Source of the DNA: Acidobacteriaceae bacterium
GTDB taxonomy: Bacteria; Acidobacteriota; Terriglobia; Terriglobales; Acidobacteriaceae
DNA: 64,000 bases
NCBI GenBank assembly: GCA_003131585.1
Contig: PKVW01000051.1
Coordinates: 101,345 to 165,344 of the forward strand
Direction of reading: 5' to 3'
Within the stretch, counting starts at the first letter, position 1, and every line of letters begins with the position of its first letter. The notes below the pieces were generated by a model. It saw only the letters and a program-made list of their open reading frames with translations. It was not told the origin of the DNA and did no database searches. Positions 43,542-52,259 of this stretch are shown piece after piece. Both the position numbers and the translations under genes were made by a program.

Positions 43542-44453
43542 TTGCGGAGCACGAACCATCGCAAGCAGTTCGCCAAGCGGTCGCAGCTTCCATTGGCCGG
43601 CATGCGCGTGCTCGTAGGCCGCGCACGGCATCAGGCCAGCGCGCTCTCGGGCGAATTGCGCAAGCTGGGCGCCACAGTTCTCGAAATCCCGTTCATCGAG
43701 ATTCGCCAGCCGCGCAGTTTCAAGTCTTTGGATTCGGCGCTTCAGAATCTCGGCGGCTACGACTGGCTCATCCTCACCAGTGTGAACGGAGTCGACGCCA
43801 TGTGGGATCGGCTGGCCAAGCTGAAACCCGACCACCCGGGGCTTCGGGAAGGGCACGACTTCAGTCGTGCCGTAAGGGGGACAAAATCAATGGCGGCTTT
43901 AGCCGCTGAGGGCCGCCGCCCAAGGCGCGTTCGCATCGCCGCCATTGGCCCGGCGACGAAGAAGGCGATCGAACAGCGCGGCGGCAGCGTTGATGTCGTC
44001 CCCAAAGAGTACGTGGCAGAGTCCGTGGTGCGCAGCCTTCGGCAGCGGGTGAAAGGCAAGCGGGTGCTGCTGGTGCGTGCCAAAGTTGCCCGTGACGTGA
44101 TCCCGCGCGAACTGCGTAGGGCCGGGGCGCACGTGGACGTGGTGGAAGCTTACGAAACCGTTGTGCCGCAATCATCGCGCATGCGCTTGCGCAACGCGCT
44201 AGGGGCTCCGCGGCGGCGGCCGCATGTGATTGCGTTTACCAGCTCTTCCACAGCACGCAACTTTGTGGCGTTGCTGGGCAAGGCCCACACCAGCCTCGAT
44301 GGGGTAAGGCTCGCCTCCATAGGGCCGGTCACATCTTCAACTTTGCGCGAACTTGGCTTGCGAGTGGATATTGCGGCCAAAGAATTCACCATCCTGGGAC
44401 TGGTCGGAGCCATCGTGCGAGGGGTTGCCCTCCAAGAGGCAGCAACAAATTAG
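43542..44453 (+). CDS. hemD: Uroporphyrinogen-III synthase with inserted repeat
   Basis: This 303-residue protein is a HemD with two Rossmann-like halves. Motifs include LPLAGMRVLVGRARHQA, DWLILTSVNGVDAMW, AIGPATKKAIEQRGG and IAFTSSSTARNFV. It cyclises hydroxymethylbilane to uroporphyrinogen III. About residues 101-125 (LREGHDFSRA...MAALAAEG) are encoded by a dispersed two-hairpin repeat inserted in frame, which explains the length above the usual 250-270. I chose the TTG at 43542 because the conserved LPLAGxRVL precedes the ATG at 43602. The frame is intact, so the protein may still be functional. Confidence 0.88.
   Translation: MRSTNHRKQFAKRSQLPLAGMRVLVGRARHQASALSGELRKLGATVLEIPFIEIRQPRSFKSLDSALQNLGGYDWLILTSVNGVDAMWDRLAKLKPDHPGLREGHDFSRAVRGTKSMAALAAEGRRPRRVRIAAIGPATKKAIEQRGGSVDVVPKEYVAESVVRSLRQRVKGKRVLLVRAKVARDVIPRELRRAGAHVDVVEAYETVVPQSSRMRLRNALGAPRRRPHVIAFTSSSTARNFVALLGKAHTSLDGVRLASIGPVTSSTLRELGLRVDIAAKEFTILGLVGAIVRGVALQEAATN
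43852..43911. repeat. Dispersed two-hairpin repeat (GHGFSRA family), copy 2, inside hemD
   Basis: The palindrome GGCACGACTTCAGTCGTGCC (43852-43871) and the second hairpin GCGGCTTTAGCCGC (43893-43906) correspond to those at 19,150. The first hairpin carries a compensating change (G-C pair to A-T) relative to copy 1, and the reading frame of hemD runs through it. Confidence 0.85.
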
Positions 44454-44554
44454 CCCAGTCTGGAATGCCTTCCTCGCGCCATTGAAAGCCTTAATGTATG
44501 CTATGAGGCCAATCGGGGCTTAAGGGACAATACCGGGATAGCGCTTGAGTTGAC

Positions 44555-45619
44555 ATGGACTTTGATACCAAGCTGCTTGTAATCAAATACGCGGCGGAGG
44601 GGCTCACGGCGTTGTACGGGCTCTATGCAACGGTGTCTGACTTCCACGAGACCCGAAACGGAAAAAGAATCCTGTCATGGCGCGGCTACCTCGGAATAGC
44701 GTTCCTGGTATTCGCGACATTCCTAACCATTTTTAACGAGAGGGAGAGGGACTTGCGCGAGAATGCAAAGAATGCGCAAACAGTATTAATGCAGCAGCAG
44801 CAATTAGAGAGTGAACTTGCTATGAACACGTCACTCGAACGTCAAAGGGAATTACTTGAAAAACAGCGGCAAGACCTGACTGCCACTCTAACTCAGATGC
44901 ACGAAACGGCGTCGGCTACGTCCGCCGTCCTGAATGAGTCGCGCCGGACGAGCGACCCTCTTGAGCAGATCGTCGCTATTAATATCAATCTGTCTCTGCC
45001 GACTGAGTCCAAAGCAGTTCAACCCTATCTAGAGCGGCTCAAGGCGGGTGGTGTAGACCTAAGAGAGCCTTTCATTTTCCCGCCAAAGACTCTCGGGTTT
45101 CCGGACCCACAGAACGGCGACGAGGCCGTGCTCTTCAACATTGCGACCCCTGTCGAGACGACGGTCGAACTAGATGCTCAGCGCGGAAGCTTAGCTTGGA
45201 TTGGAAACTGCAATCCTGATTATTTCAGGGCAAACCTGGAGGGTGACAAGTTGTATCTCGAGTGCTACGTTACACAGGTGGCCGTAAAGGGCGCCTCTGG
45301 GCAGCTCAGAAGCCACCTTGACCTTAACGGTGCTTGGGTTTCGGTGGAGATAGGGCCGTCGATTCTCTTGCCGGCCCATCCGGACTACAGCAAATACTCC
45401 GGGCCCGATGTGCGCGAACTTCCGCTCACTGTAGACGTTACTTTCTATGAGAAAGGCGGAAAAGAAATTGATGTTCAAGGCTTCAAGCGAAGCTTTGGGG
45501 CCACCTCATTCTTTAAGGCCAAAATTCTCCCAGGCTACTTGTCACGGAGCGGTTATGGGTTGCCAATTCCGTCGTCCGTATCAGCCTCGCAGCAACCGGC
45601 TCCGGTTAGCCGCCCATAA
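44555..45619 (+). CDS. Membrane-anchored coiled-coil protein of unknown function
   Basis: This 354-residue protein has two membrane segments (about residues 8-25 and 44-60), a long coiled coil (about 62-135, with QQQQLESELAMNTSLERQ and LEKQRQDLTATLTQMHE) and a C-terminal beta-rich domain of about 200 residues. Ends in a Ser/Gln/Pro-rich tail. The layout suggests an envelope protein whose coiled coil oligomerises, but no family is recognised. The codon use looks less GC-rich than the neighbouring genes, so recent acquisition is possible. Confidence 0.6.
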   Translation: MDFDTKLLVIKYAAEGLTALYGLYATVSDFHETRNGKRILSWRGYLGIAFLVFATFLTIFNERERDLRENAKNAQTVLMQQQQLESELAMNTSLERQRELLEKQRQDLTATLTQMHETASATSAVLNESRRTSDPLEQIVAININLSLPTESKAVQPYLERLKAGGVDLREPFIFPPKTLGFPDPQNGDEAVLFNIATPVETTVELDAQRGSLAWIGNCNPDYFRANLEGDKLYLECYVTQVAVKGASGQLRSHLDLNGAWVSVEIGPSILLPAHPDYSKYSGPDVRELPLTVDVTFYEKGGKEIDVQGFKRSFGATSFFKAKILPGYLSRSGYGLPIPSSVSASQQPAPVSRP

Positions 45620-45691
45620 TGATCGCTCCTTCGACGCCACCCATGCAGATATTCCACTTTATCGGGACCAAAGGCAATTCGGGAGGTTTCG

Positions 45692-47725
45692 TTATTCCGT
45701 GACCGAGCAACTGCAATCCGCCGGGGGCACGTGCGCCAGCAGGAAGTTGGCGACCCGCTTGTAGGCGTCAATCTGATTTTCCACGCGAGCGAAGCCGTGG
45801 CCTTCGTTTTCGTAGATCTTGTAGTCAACCGTTCCGCCACGCTTCTTGATGGCATCCACCACTTGCTGCGTTTCTGATTTCGGACAGCGCGGATCGTGTC
45901 CTCCGGCGAGCAACAGCAACGGCGCCTTGATCTGATCGATGAAGTTAATGGGCGACCGGTCTTCGTACAGCGCTTTATTCTTCACCACATCGCCCATGGT
46001 CGCGAGATCGGACTGTTGCAGCACCGGATCTTCGTTCTCGATCTCGGTGAACCAATTGACGAACGGAACGATGGGCACGCCCGCCGCCCAGACTTCGGGT
46101 GCTTTCGTCACCGACATCATGCTCAGGTAGCCGCCATAGCTGCCGCCCATGACGGCGATCTTCTTCGGATCGAGGTGGCCGGTCTGCTTGATCCAGTCCA
46201 CTCCCGCCAGCACGTCCTGCAAATCGCCGCCGCCCATGTCGAACAAATTCGCCTGCTGAAATTCTTTACCGTATCCCGTCGAGCCGCGGTAGTTGGGGGC
46301 GAGCACCGTGTATCCCTGATTCGCCGCGTACTGGACGAAGCGATTGAACGAATTCATGGTTTGCGAAGTCGGGCCGCCGTGGATGTAAACGATGGCGGCG
46401 TTCTGTCCGTTGCGCGCCATGTTGAACGGCACGTAAAGAAACGCGGAGATCGTCCACTTGCCGTCGCGGCTGGGATAGTGAACGAGGTAAGGCTCGACCA
46501 TGTCTTCCGATCGAACTCCGGCGACGAGCGAGTGCGTGACTTGATGCGACTTGCCGGTCGCCAGTGTATACACCCACAAATCGCCGGGAGCGGTGGGGCC
46601 GTTGTGGTAATAAAGAAGGCGCGAACCGTCTTTGGTGAAGGCGGAGTGGCCGCCGGTGGGTTCGTTCACACCCTTGGGAATGGGCAGGGGGGCGGACTTA
46701 CCTGTCGCAAGATCGTGCAGGTAAATGTCTTCGTTGCCGTCAACGTTCGCGGTGAAGGTGATGCGCTTGCCATCGGGCGAGAACTCGCCGCCGCGAATCC
46801 GCCATTTGTCTTTGGTCAGCCATTTGATCTCCCCGTGATTAAGATGTCCGGACGGTGCCCCTCTCATCCCGACATCCAGCAGCCCGACGTTTTCGTATCC
46901 GTTGCCAGCGTTGGACGTGAGTAACACCGTCAAGGCGTCCCGCATGCCGGCGACCCAGGAGAAATCGTTTGCATAATACCGCTGTTCGCCCTCGTGCGGC
47001 GTCAAGAGCGTGCTCTTTCCAGTTCCCACTTCGGCGATGAAAATATTCGAGTCCGTGCCCTTGGCCTGCTCTTGCGAGTAGACGATGTACTTGCCGTCCT
47101 TCGACCAGATGGGATTGGAGTTTCCCTTGTCCTGCGGCGTGCCGGTGGTGAGGTGCTTCACCTCGCGCATCAGCGTGTCGTAGACATCGATCTCGTGCGC
47201 CGCCGAAGTCTTTGGTTTAACCAAATATGCCAGGTAGCGGCCGTCGGGCGACCACGTCGGATCCATTTCGGCGATCTCGCGCGTGCTGGTGAGGTTCACG
47301 ACTTTGCCGGTCTTCGGCGAAACCAGAAAAATATCCCACTGCTCGTCGCCGTCGTAGTCGGATTGATAAGCGATCCACTTGCCGTCGGGCGACCACGCGG
47401 GCGCGGTCTGGCGCTGGTCACTGACGGTGAGCTGCACCGGCCATCCGCCTGCGGCGGGTACGAGCCACAGATTGTTGCGTCCGCTCATGTTGGAGATGAA
47501 GGCGATGCTCTTGCCATCGGGCGACCACGTGGGGCGGCCTACTTGGCGCGTCATGTAGAGCTTCTCGATGGTCAGGCTGCGCGGCTCGACCTTCGCGTTC
47601 GGCTTGGAGTCAACCTGCTTGGGATCGGTAACGGCCTGGGGCGCGGGAAGGGTCTGGGCAGCGATGGTCTCGGCGACGACGGTGCTCATGAGTATGACGA
47701 TAGCAAACGGAATGAAAGTACGCAT
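45692..47725 (-). CDS. S9-family serine peptidase with WD40-like propeller
   Basis: This 677-residue exported protein has a signal peptide (FIPFAIVILMSTVVAETIAA), a TolB-like beta-propeller (about residues 55-400, repeated WSPDGK units) and an alpha/beta hydrolase domain of the prolyl oligopeptidase family. Catalytic residues are Ser in GGSYGGY, Asp in GGHDPRCP and His in NEGHGF. It resembles acylaminoacyl peptidases/dipeptidyl-peptidases and probably trims peptides in the periplasm. No partner gene is adjacent. Confidence 0.93.
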   Translation of the reverse strand: MRTFIPFAIVILMSTVVAETIAAQTLPAPQAVTDPKQVDSKPNAKVEPRSLTIEKLYMTRQVGRPTWSPDGKSIAFISNMSGRNNLWLVPAAGGWPVQLTVSDQRQTAPAWSPDGKWIAYQSDYDGDEQWDIFLVSPKTGKVVNLTSTREIAEMDPTWSPDGRYLAYLVKPKTSAAHEIDVYDTLMREVKHLTTGTPQDKGNSNPIWSKDGKYIVYSQEQAKGTDSNIFIAEVGTGKSTLLTPHEGEQRYYANDFSWVAGMRDALTVLLTSNAGNGYENVGLLDVGMRGAPSGHLNHGEIKWLTKDKWRIRGGEFSPDGKRITFTANVDGNEDIYLHDLATGKSAPLPIPKGVNEPTGGHSAFTKDGSRLLYYHNGPTAPGDLWVYTLATGKSHQVTHSLVAGVRSEDMVEPYLVHYPSRDGKWTISAFLYVPFNMARNGQNAAIVYIHGGPTSQTMNSFNRFVQYAANQGYTVLAPNYRGSTGYGKEFQQANLFDMGGGDLQDVLAGVDWIKQTGHLDPKKIAVMGGSYGGYLSMMSVTKAPEVWAAGVPIVPFVNWFTEIENEDPVLQQSDLATMGDVVKNKALYEDRSPINFIDQIKAPLLLLAGGHDPRCPKSETQQVVDAIKKRGGTVDYKIYENEGHGFARVENQIDAYKRVANFLLAHVPPADCSCSVTE

Positions 47726-47811
47726 GGGAGTTGGGAGCCTTCGAGTGAGCCCGAAGCGAAAGTGTAGCAGACGGGGACTGGAGGTTGCGCTGGTCTTGCG
47801 GGAGGAACCGG

Positions 47812-48171
47812 CTATTGCCGAGGCGCGCCGCGCTCGACTTCAAGCCGGGTCACGCGCTCGCGCAGGTTGGAAATATCGCGCGTGGCTTCCAGTTCGGATC
47901 GCAAGTAGGCGTTTTCGAGGAGCGTCCGCATTTGCGCGAAACCGGAATCCATCTTGTCTTCGAGGCGACTAAAGTCGGAATCCACCTTATCTTCGAGGCG
48001 CTTAAAGTCAGTTCTAAGCTGGCTGGTCTCGAAGTCAATCTTGGCCTTTAGACTCTTTGCTTCAAGGTCGATCTTGCTATCGACCTGCTTGACGTCGCTT
48101 TTCAACTCCCGCAGCTCGGGGGCGATGAAATCCTGCAAGAGCTGGCGCACGGATTGGACCACGTCGGACAT
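47812..48171 (-). CDS. Coiled-coil hypothetical protein
   Basis: A 119-residue protein that is almost entirely one coiled coil with heptad-like repeats (RLEDKVDSDFSRLEDKMDSG). No membrane segment or cysteine is present. It probably oligomerises. It resembles generic bacterial coiled-coil proteins of the DUF1640 type, without firm assignment. It starts 98 bp upstream of nth's 3' end on the same strand. Confidence 0.6.
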   Translation of the reverse strand: MSDVVQSVRQLLQDFIAPELRELKSDVKQVDSKIDLEAKSLKAKIDFETSQLRTDFKRLEDKVDSDFSRLEDKMDSGFAQMRTLLENAYLRSELEATRDISNLRERVTRLEVERGAPRQ

Positions 48172-48282
48172 TGAGCTATTGTTGCCGCGATCATGCGTGA
48201 AAGCAAGCGAAGAATGTGTGGCCGGGTCACCTTGGCGCCGGAATGGGAACAGGGAGCCTATAGGGAGGTTTGGGCGGCAGGT

Positions 48283-49200
48283 TCACGCTTTGGCGCCCTT
48301 GTGCATCTCCACCGTGCTCCAGGTTTTGTCGGCGGCATGGCAGAGGTTTTCGAGGGGGCAATCGACGCACTTGGGTTTGCGGGCGATGCAGAGGCGGCGT
48401 CCGTGCCAGATGATCTGGTGGGAGAAGAGTATCCACTTCTCGCGCGGGATGATGCGTATCAAATCCTGCTCGATCTTCTTCGGGTCTTCTTGCGTAGTAA
48501 GTTCCAGTCGCCGCGAGATGCGGTGAACGTGGGTGTCGACCACTACGCCTTCGGCCTTCTTGAACCACGTGCCCAACAAGACGTTGGCGGTCTTGCGGGC
48601 GACACCGGGCAATGTTAGGAGGTCGTCCATGTTCACCGGAACCTGGCCTCCGAAGTCGGCCATGACTTTCTTCGCTGCCCCGACCACCGACTTGGATTTG
48701 TTGCGGAAGAAGCCGGTCGAGCGAACGTCCGGCTGAAGCTGTTCAGGCGTGAGTGCGGCGAAGGCTTCGACGGTGGGATATTTGCGGAACAGTTCCGGCG
48801 TGACGCGATTGACATTCACGTCGGTAGACTGGGCGGAGAGGATGGTCGCGACCAGGAGTTCCCAGGCGCTGGTGTGGGTGAGCGCGCAGGTAACGTCGGG
48901 ATAGAGCTGGTCAAGGCGCTTCAAGATTTCCGCGATGCGGTCGTGAGCGAGAGGATCGTAGATTCGTGCTTTCGATGCCGTTTTTGAAACGGCTCCCGAT
49001 TTCTTTCGCCCCTTCGGGGCTGGTTTTTCTCCCGTTGGTGATAACCCACGGCTTAAGCCGTGGGCTGCATTCTTTCGCCGCTCCGCGGCTTTCGCGGGCG
49101 AGAGCTTGCCCTGAGCTTGCCGAAGGAGCACCCGCGCCACACGAGCGCCTTCCTGGCGGCCGGTGCGGGCGGGCTGGCGGGGAATTATGCCACGGGGCAT
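48283..49200 (-). CDS. nth: Endonuclease III with repeat-derived N-terminal extension
   Basis: This 305-residue protein has the Nth core: HhH motif LPGVARKTANVLL, catalytic Asp in VVVDTHVHRIS, and a 4Fe-4S cluster site (CIARKPKCVDCPLENLC). It excises oxidised pyrimidines and nicks DNA. The core starts near residue 78; the preceding stretch (LLRQAQGKLS and HGLSRGLSPTGEKPAPKG) is encoded by dispersed repeats. No start codon is found between the repeats and the core, so translation must cross them. I chose ATG 49200; the frame extends to an ATG at 49284. Confidence 0.9.
   Translation of the reverse strand: MPRGIIPRQPARTGRQEGARVARVLLRQAQGKLSPAKAAERRKNAAHGLSRGLSPTGEKPAPKGRKKSGAVSKTASKARIYDPLAHDRIAEILKRLDQLYPDVTCALTHTSAWELLVATILSAQSTDVNVNRVTPELFRKYPTVEAFAALTPEQLQPDVRSTGFFRNKSKSVVGAAKKVMADFGGQVPVNMDDLLTLPGVARKTANVLLGTWFKKAEGVVVDTHVHRISRRLELTTQEDPKKIEQDLIRIIPREKWILFSHQIIWHGRRLCIARKPKCVDCPLENLCHAADKTWSTVEMHKGAKA
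49008..49126. repeat. Compound hairpin repeat inside nth 5' end
   Basis: Three hairpins follow each other: GCCCC-TTC-GGGGC (49008-49020), the perfect palindrome CCCACGGCTTAAGCCGTGGG (49045-49064) and GCCGC-TCC-GCGGC (49077-49089). A second repeat type, TGCCCTGAGCTTGCCGAAGG (49107-49126), follows; it matches the mutS copy inverted with one mismatch. Confidence 0.8.
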
Positions 49201-49373
49201 GAGGTCGGATACTCCTTCGCGAAACGGCACAAAGGCAACATGGTAACAGAGCTGCGTGAGCGGACGGGACGGCGGCGGCCACATATCGTCCCTCCGTAAC
49301 CATGCGGGGAATTGACTCCCACCATGCGCCCCGGTAGTCTTGAATCAACCTCACACCATTCAGGAAAGCTACC

Positions 49374-49598
49374 GTGGCCGTAAATTCCATTCAGCTCGGG
49401 CAGGTCTGGCGCAACGACGCGGATGGCCAGGATTATCTGGTCACCAAGGTGTACGACGAAGTATTCACGCAGTATGCCATGCTGCGGCCGGCGGGGATTA
49501 CCGCGCCGGACGCCCCCACCGTACGCATCAAAGTGGCCAAGAGTCCGCAAGGCGCGGCGCTGCCCGGCTATACCTTTACCCAGGACGGCTCGTTCTAG
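49374..49598 (+). CDS. Small conserved hypothetical protein
   Basis: A 74-residue protein opening MAVNSIQLGQVWRNDADGQ with beta-rich character. A Shine-Dalgarno-like AGGAAAG about 8 bases before the GTG start supports it. No family is recognised and no membrane segment is present. It is isolated between nth and dedA. Confidence 0.6.
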   Translation: MAVNSIQLGQVWRNDADGQDYLVTKVYDEVFTQYAMLRPAGITAPDAPTVRIKVAKSPQGAALPGYTFTQDGSF

Positions 49599-49636
49599 GC
49601 GCGCCTTTTCCATTCCTGATTTCCGATACACTAAGT

Positions 49637-49677
49637 CAGTTCTCAGTCTGATGAACAGAGGGTCTTACTGAGAACTG
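49637..49677. terminator. Possible terminator hairpin
   Basis: CAGTTCTCAGT (49637-49647) and ACTGAGAACTG (49667-49677) form an 11-bp perfect stem with a 19-base loop between the small hypothetical gene and dedA. There is no T-run, so it may be a dispersed hairpin rather than a terminator. Confidence 0.4.
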
Positions 49678-49700
49678 GCAACCGGCAACTGCTTTCTCTC

Positions 49701-50345
49701 ATGACTGAAAAACTTCTGGCTGTCATCTTTGTGTTCATCAGTTCCGTGATCGGCGCGACCGGCTACGCCGGAGTCATGCTGCTGATGGCGATTGAGTCGG
49801 CGTGCATCCCGTTGCCTTCGGAATTGATCATGCCGTTTGCCGGCTATCTGGTTTTCCAGGGCACGTTCAAGCTGCTGTGGGTGGCGACGGCCGGGGCGAT
49901 TGGCTGCAACCTGGGATCGCTGGTGGCGTATGAGATTGGGTGTTATGGCGGGCGTCCGCTGGTGGAGCGCTACGGGCGCTGGATTCTGATGGGCACGCGC
50001 GAGCTCGACTGGGCCGAGCGCTTCTTTGCGCGCTGGGGATACCTGGCGGTGTTCGTCGGGCGCATGCTGCCGGTGATTCGCACCTTCATCGCGCTGCCGG
50101 CGGGAGTGGCGCGCATGCCGCGCGGACGGTTTCATGTGTACACGTTTCTGGGATCGTGGCCCTGGTGCCTCGGCCTGGCGTATCTCGGCATGAAGCTGGG
50201 CCAGAACTGGCGCGAGCTGGGGAAGTACTTCCACAAGTTCGATGCGGTGATCGGAGTGATGCTGGTGGCCGGCGCGGCTTGGTTTGTTTGGAGTCACTGG
50301 CAGAACCGCATCAGCAGTCAGCCGTCAGATGCCGGCCATCGGTAA
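49701..50345 (+). CDS. DedA/SNARE-associated family membrane protein
   Basis: A 214-residue DedA protein with several membrane helices and the family motifs ESACIPLPSELIMPFAGY and FVGRMLPVIRTFIALPAGVARMP. DedA proteins act in membrane homeostasis and some flip phospholipids or undecaprenyl phosphate. No strong Shine-Dalgarno is visible. No operon partner. Confidence 0.93.
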   Translation: MTEKLLAVIFVFISSVIGATGYAGVMLLMAIESACIPLPSELIMPFAGYLVFQGTFKLLWVATAGAIGCNLGSLVAYEIGCYGGRPLVERYGRWILMGTRELDWAERFFARWGYLAVFVGRMLPVIRTFIALPAGVARMPRGRFHVYTFLGSWPWCLGLAYLGMKLGQNWRELGKYFHKFDAVIGVMLVAGAAWFVWSHWQNRISSQPSDAGHR

Positions 50346-50506
50346 GTTCTGCGTCACTAGAAGAGGATTCCGTCGGCGGAGGAGTCGCAGAGAAATCCAA
50401 ATCACCTTTGCGGAGACGTCATTATGATTCCGTTGATCGCATTCCACCGACGCGTTTCTTTGCTGTCCTGTTAGTGTACAAGCTGAAAATTCACGAGGAG
50501 GGTCCT

Positions 50507-50959
50507 GTGATTCGAATGTCTCGCGCCTTCGCGTTCCTGCTGTTCTTTACTGTTACCCTGCCTATCGTTTCGCGCGCGCAATCCGCATCCGCAACCTCCG
50601 ACCGGCCCTTTGTGGTCGAGTATTACTACAAAACCAAGTGGGGACATGCCGACGAGTTTCTGAAACTCTTCAAGAAAAATCATTATCCGCTGCTCAAGAA
50701 GGGAGTCGAGACCGGACGCGTGCTGAAAGTCTGGATGGATCAGCCGCGCTATCACACCACCGAAGATGGCCGCTGGGACTTTCGCGTGACCATTGTCTTC
50801 AAAAATGCCACCGTGGCCAACGAGCCGGTCGATGAAACGGCGCTGCAGAAGCAAATGTATCCCGATCAGGAGACGTTCCAGCGCGAAGAGCAGCGGCGCT
50901 TTGAGATTCTCGACGCGCACTGGGACTTGCCGGTGAAGACGGTGGAGTTGGAGAAATAG
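50507..50959 (+). CDS. Secreted conserved hypothetical protein
   Basis: A 150-residue protein with a signal peptide (MSRAFAFLLFFTVTLPIVSR). The GTG start at 50507 has GAGGAG 6 bases upstream; an ATG at 50516 is the alternative. The mature part (YYYKTKWGHADEFLKLFKK) suggests a dimeric alpha+beta barrel-like fold, seen in stress-response and monooxygenase-like proteins, but this is inference. No cofactor motif is visible. Confidence 0.65.
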   Translation: MIRMSRAFAFLLFFTVTLPIVSRAQSASATSDRPFVVEYYYKTKWGHADEFLKLFKKNHYPLLKKGVETGRVLKVWMDQPRYHTTEDGRWDFRVTIVFKNATVANEPVDETALQKQMYPDQETFQREEQRRFEILDAHWDLPVKTVELEK

Positions 50960-51067
50960 TCCCGAGTCCCGAGTCCCGAGTTTCGAGTGCCAACTCGGTG
51001 CTTGGCATGCTCAAACGCTGGTTCTGATTTTGCTCGGTACTCGGTACTCGGTACTCGCTACTCGGTA
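50955..51067. repeat. Tandem/inverted CGAGTACC-type repeat
   Basis: A run of CCGAGTC-type 7-bp units (about 50960-50987) is followed after about 45 bp by TCGGTAC-type units (about 51036-51067) in the opposite orientation. The two arms can pair imperfectly into a long hairpin. It lies between two convergent gene ends and may stop transcription in both directions. Confidence 0.6.
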
Positions 51068-51075
51068 CCCGCAGC

Positions 51076-51918
51076 TCAGTCGATCTTCAGGAAATGTGCG
51101 ACCAGCTTTTCGTGCCACTTCCAGGGGAGGATGCGCTTGAGGGCGAGCTGGATTTTGGCGTCGCGGCCGACCAGGTAACGCAGCTTTGGGTTTGGATCTT
51201 GCGCGATGCATGCGATCAGGCGCGCCACTTCGATCGGGTCGCGTTTGGGCAGGGCCTGGATGCGATCGCGCATGCGCAGGCTGCGCTTGATGTTTGGAGA
51301 AGTCTCCTTGGTGGCGTTCTCTCCCATGACTGCGCCGCGCGTCCAGATGCCGGTTTGGAAGGCTCCCGGTTCGACCAATACAACCTTGATGCCAAGTGCG
51401 TTGATCTCTAGGCGCAACGATTCGCTCCAGCCTTCAAGGGCGTGTTTGGATGCGGAATAACTGCTGAGGGTGACCGAGCCGTGCAGTCCGGCGATGGAAG
51501 AGACCATGATGATGTGTCCGGAGCGCTGGCGCCGCATGGTGGGCAGCGCGGCTTTGGTCATGGCAACGGCGCCGAAGAAGTTAGTCTCGAACTGGCGGCG
51601 GAGTTCTTCCAGCTTGATGTCTTCGGCGAATCCGGCGACGGCGAACCCGGCATTATTGACGAGGACGTCGAGGCGTCCGTGCTCGCTGACGACGGAGTCA
51701 ACGAAGGCCGGGAGAGCATCGAAGTGGGTCACGTCGAGCGCGCGGATATCGAGTTGCGCAGTAACACCTGCGGCGGCTGCGGCCTGATCGAGGCGCTCGC
51801 GGCGGCCGAGGTCACGCATGGTGGCGACCGCCCGGAATCCGGCTTTGGCCAGTTCGATCGAGGTGAGCAATCCAAAGCCGCTGGAGGCGCCGGTGATGAG
51901 AGCGATCTTGTCGGGCAT
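51076..51918 (-). CDS. Short-chain dehydrogenase/reductase
   Basis: A 280-residue SDR: cofactor motif GASSGFG (residues 10-16), NNAG motif, catalytic Ser in SSIAGLHG and YSASK (Tyr-x-x-x-Lys). The cofactor is probably NADP(H) or NAD(H). The substrate is unknown. It is an isolated gene, convergent with the secreted hypothetical gene across the CGAGTACC repeat. Confidence 0.9.
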   Translation of the reverse strand: MPDKIALITGASSGFGLLTSIELAKAGFRAVATMRDLGRRERLDQAAAAAGVTAQLDIRALDVTHFDALPAFVDSVVSEHGRLDVLVNNAGFAVAGFAEDIKLEELRRQFETNFFGAVAMTKAALPTMRRQRSGHIIMVSSIAGLHGSVTLSSYSASKHALEGWSESLRLEINALGIKVVLVEPGAFQTGIWTRGAVMGENATKETSPNIKRSLRMRDRIQALPKRDPIEVARLIACIAQDPNPKLRYLVGRDAKIQLALKRILPWKWHEKLVAHFLKID

Positions 51919-52259
51919 GGGAGCGAGTCCGCTAGGGTTGTAACACAGGGATGGGGATGCCGGCGAGGGGATGACGGCGAGGCGACGTCGGTTTTTGTGC
52001 AGGTGATCGGGTTCTCATCGCGACTACCATTTGGCCGCTCGGCTTTGCCTTCGCAGCAACGGCCGAGGCGGCTGTCTCCAAATGACTTCAGGTGGGCTGC
52101 TCCAGGTGCGTTGAAGCGGCTCCGCTTGATGATGCGACTACGCCGTTTGACCGATTTTCTGCGCGTTTGGCCCCTCTCGTTTGCAAAAGTCCTGCTGGAT
52201 ACGAGAACATACTGGGTTTGCACACCCATACAGATTCTTACTGAGGAAGCGGCCAAAAT
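51919..52259. other. Intergenic region, divergent SDR and ino1
   Basis: I see no gene in these 341 bp. The region must hold the promoters of both divergent genes; I could not identify confident -10/-35 elements. The GC-rich part (about 52010-52120) looks like decayed coding sequence but no protein is recognised. Confidence 0.4.

Noticed and set aside
45896..46924. 342-codon plus-strand frame opposite the S9 peptidase gene
   Set aside because: Mirror of the propeller and hydrolase domains of the peptidase.
50955..51067. Possible CRISPR array
   Set aside because: The units are 7 bp, directly adjacent and without spacers, so they are tandem/inverted repeats and not a CRISPR.
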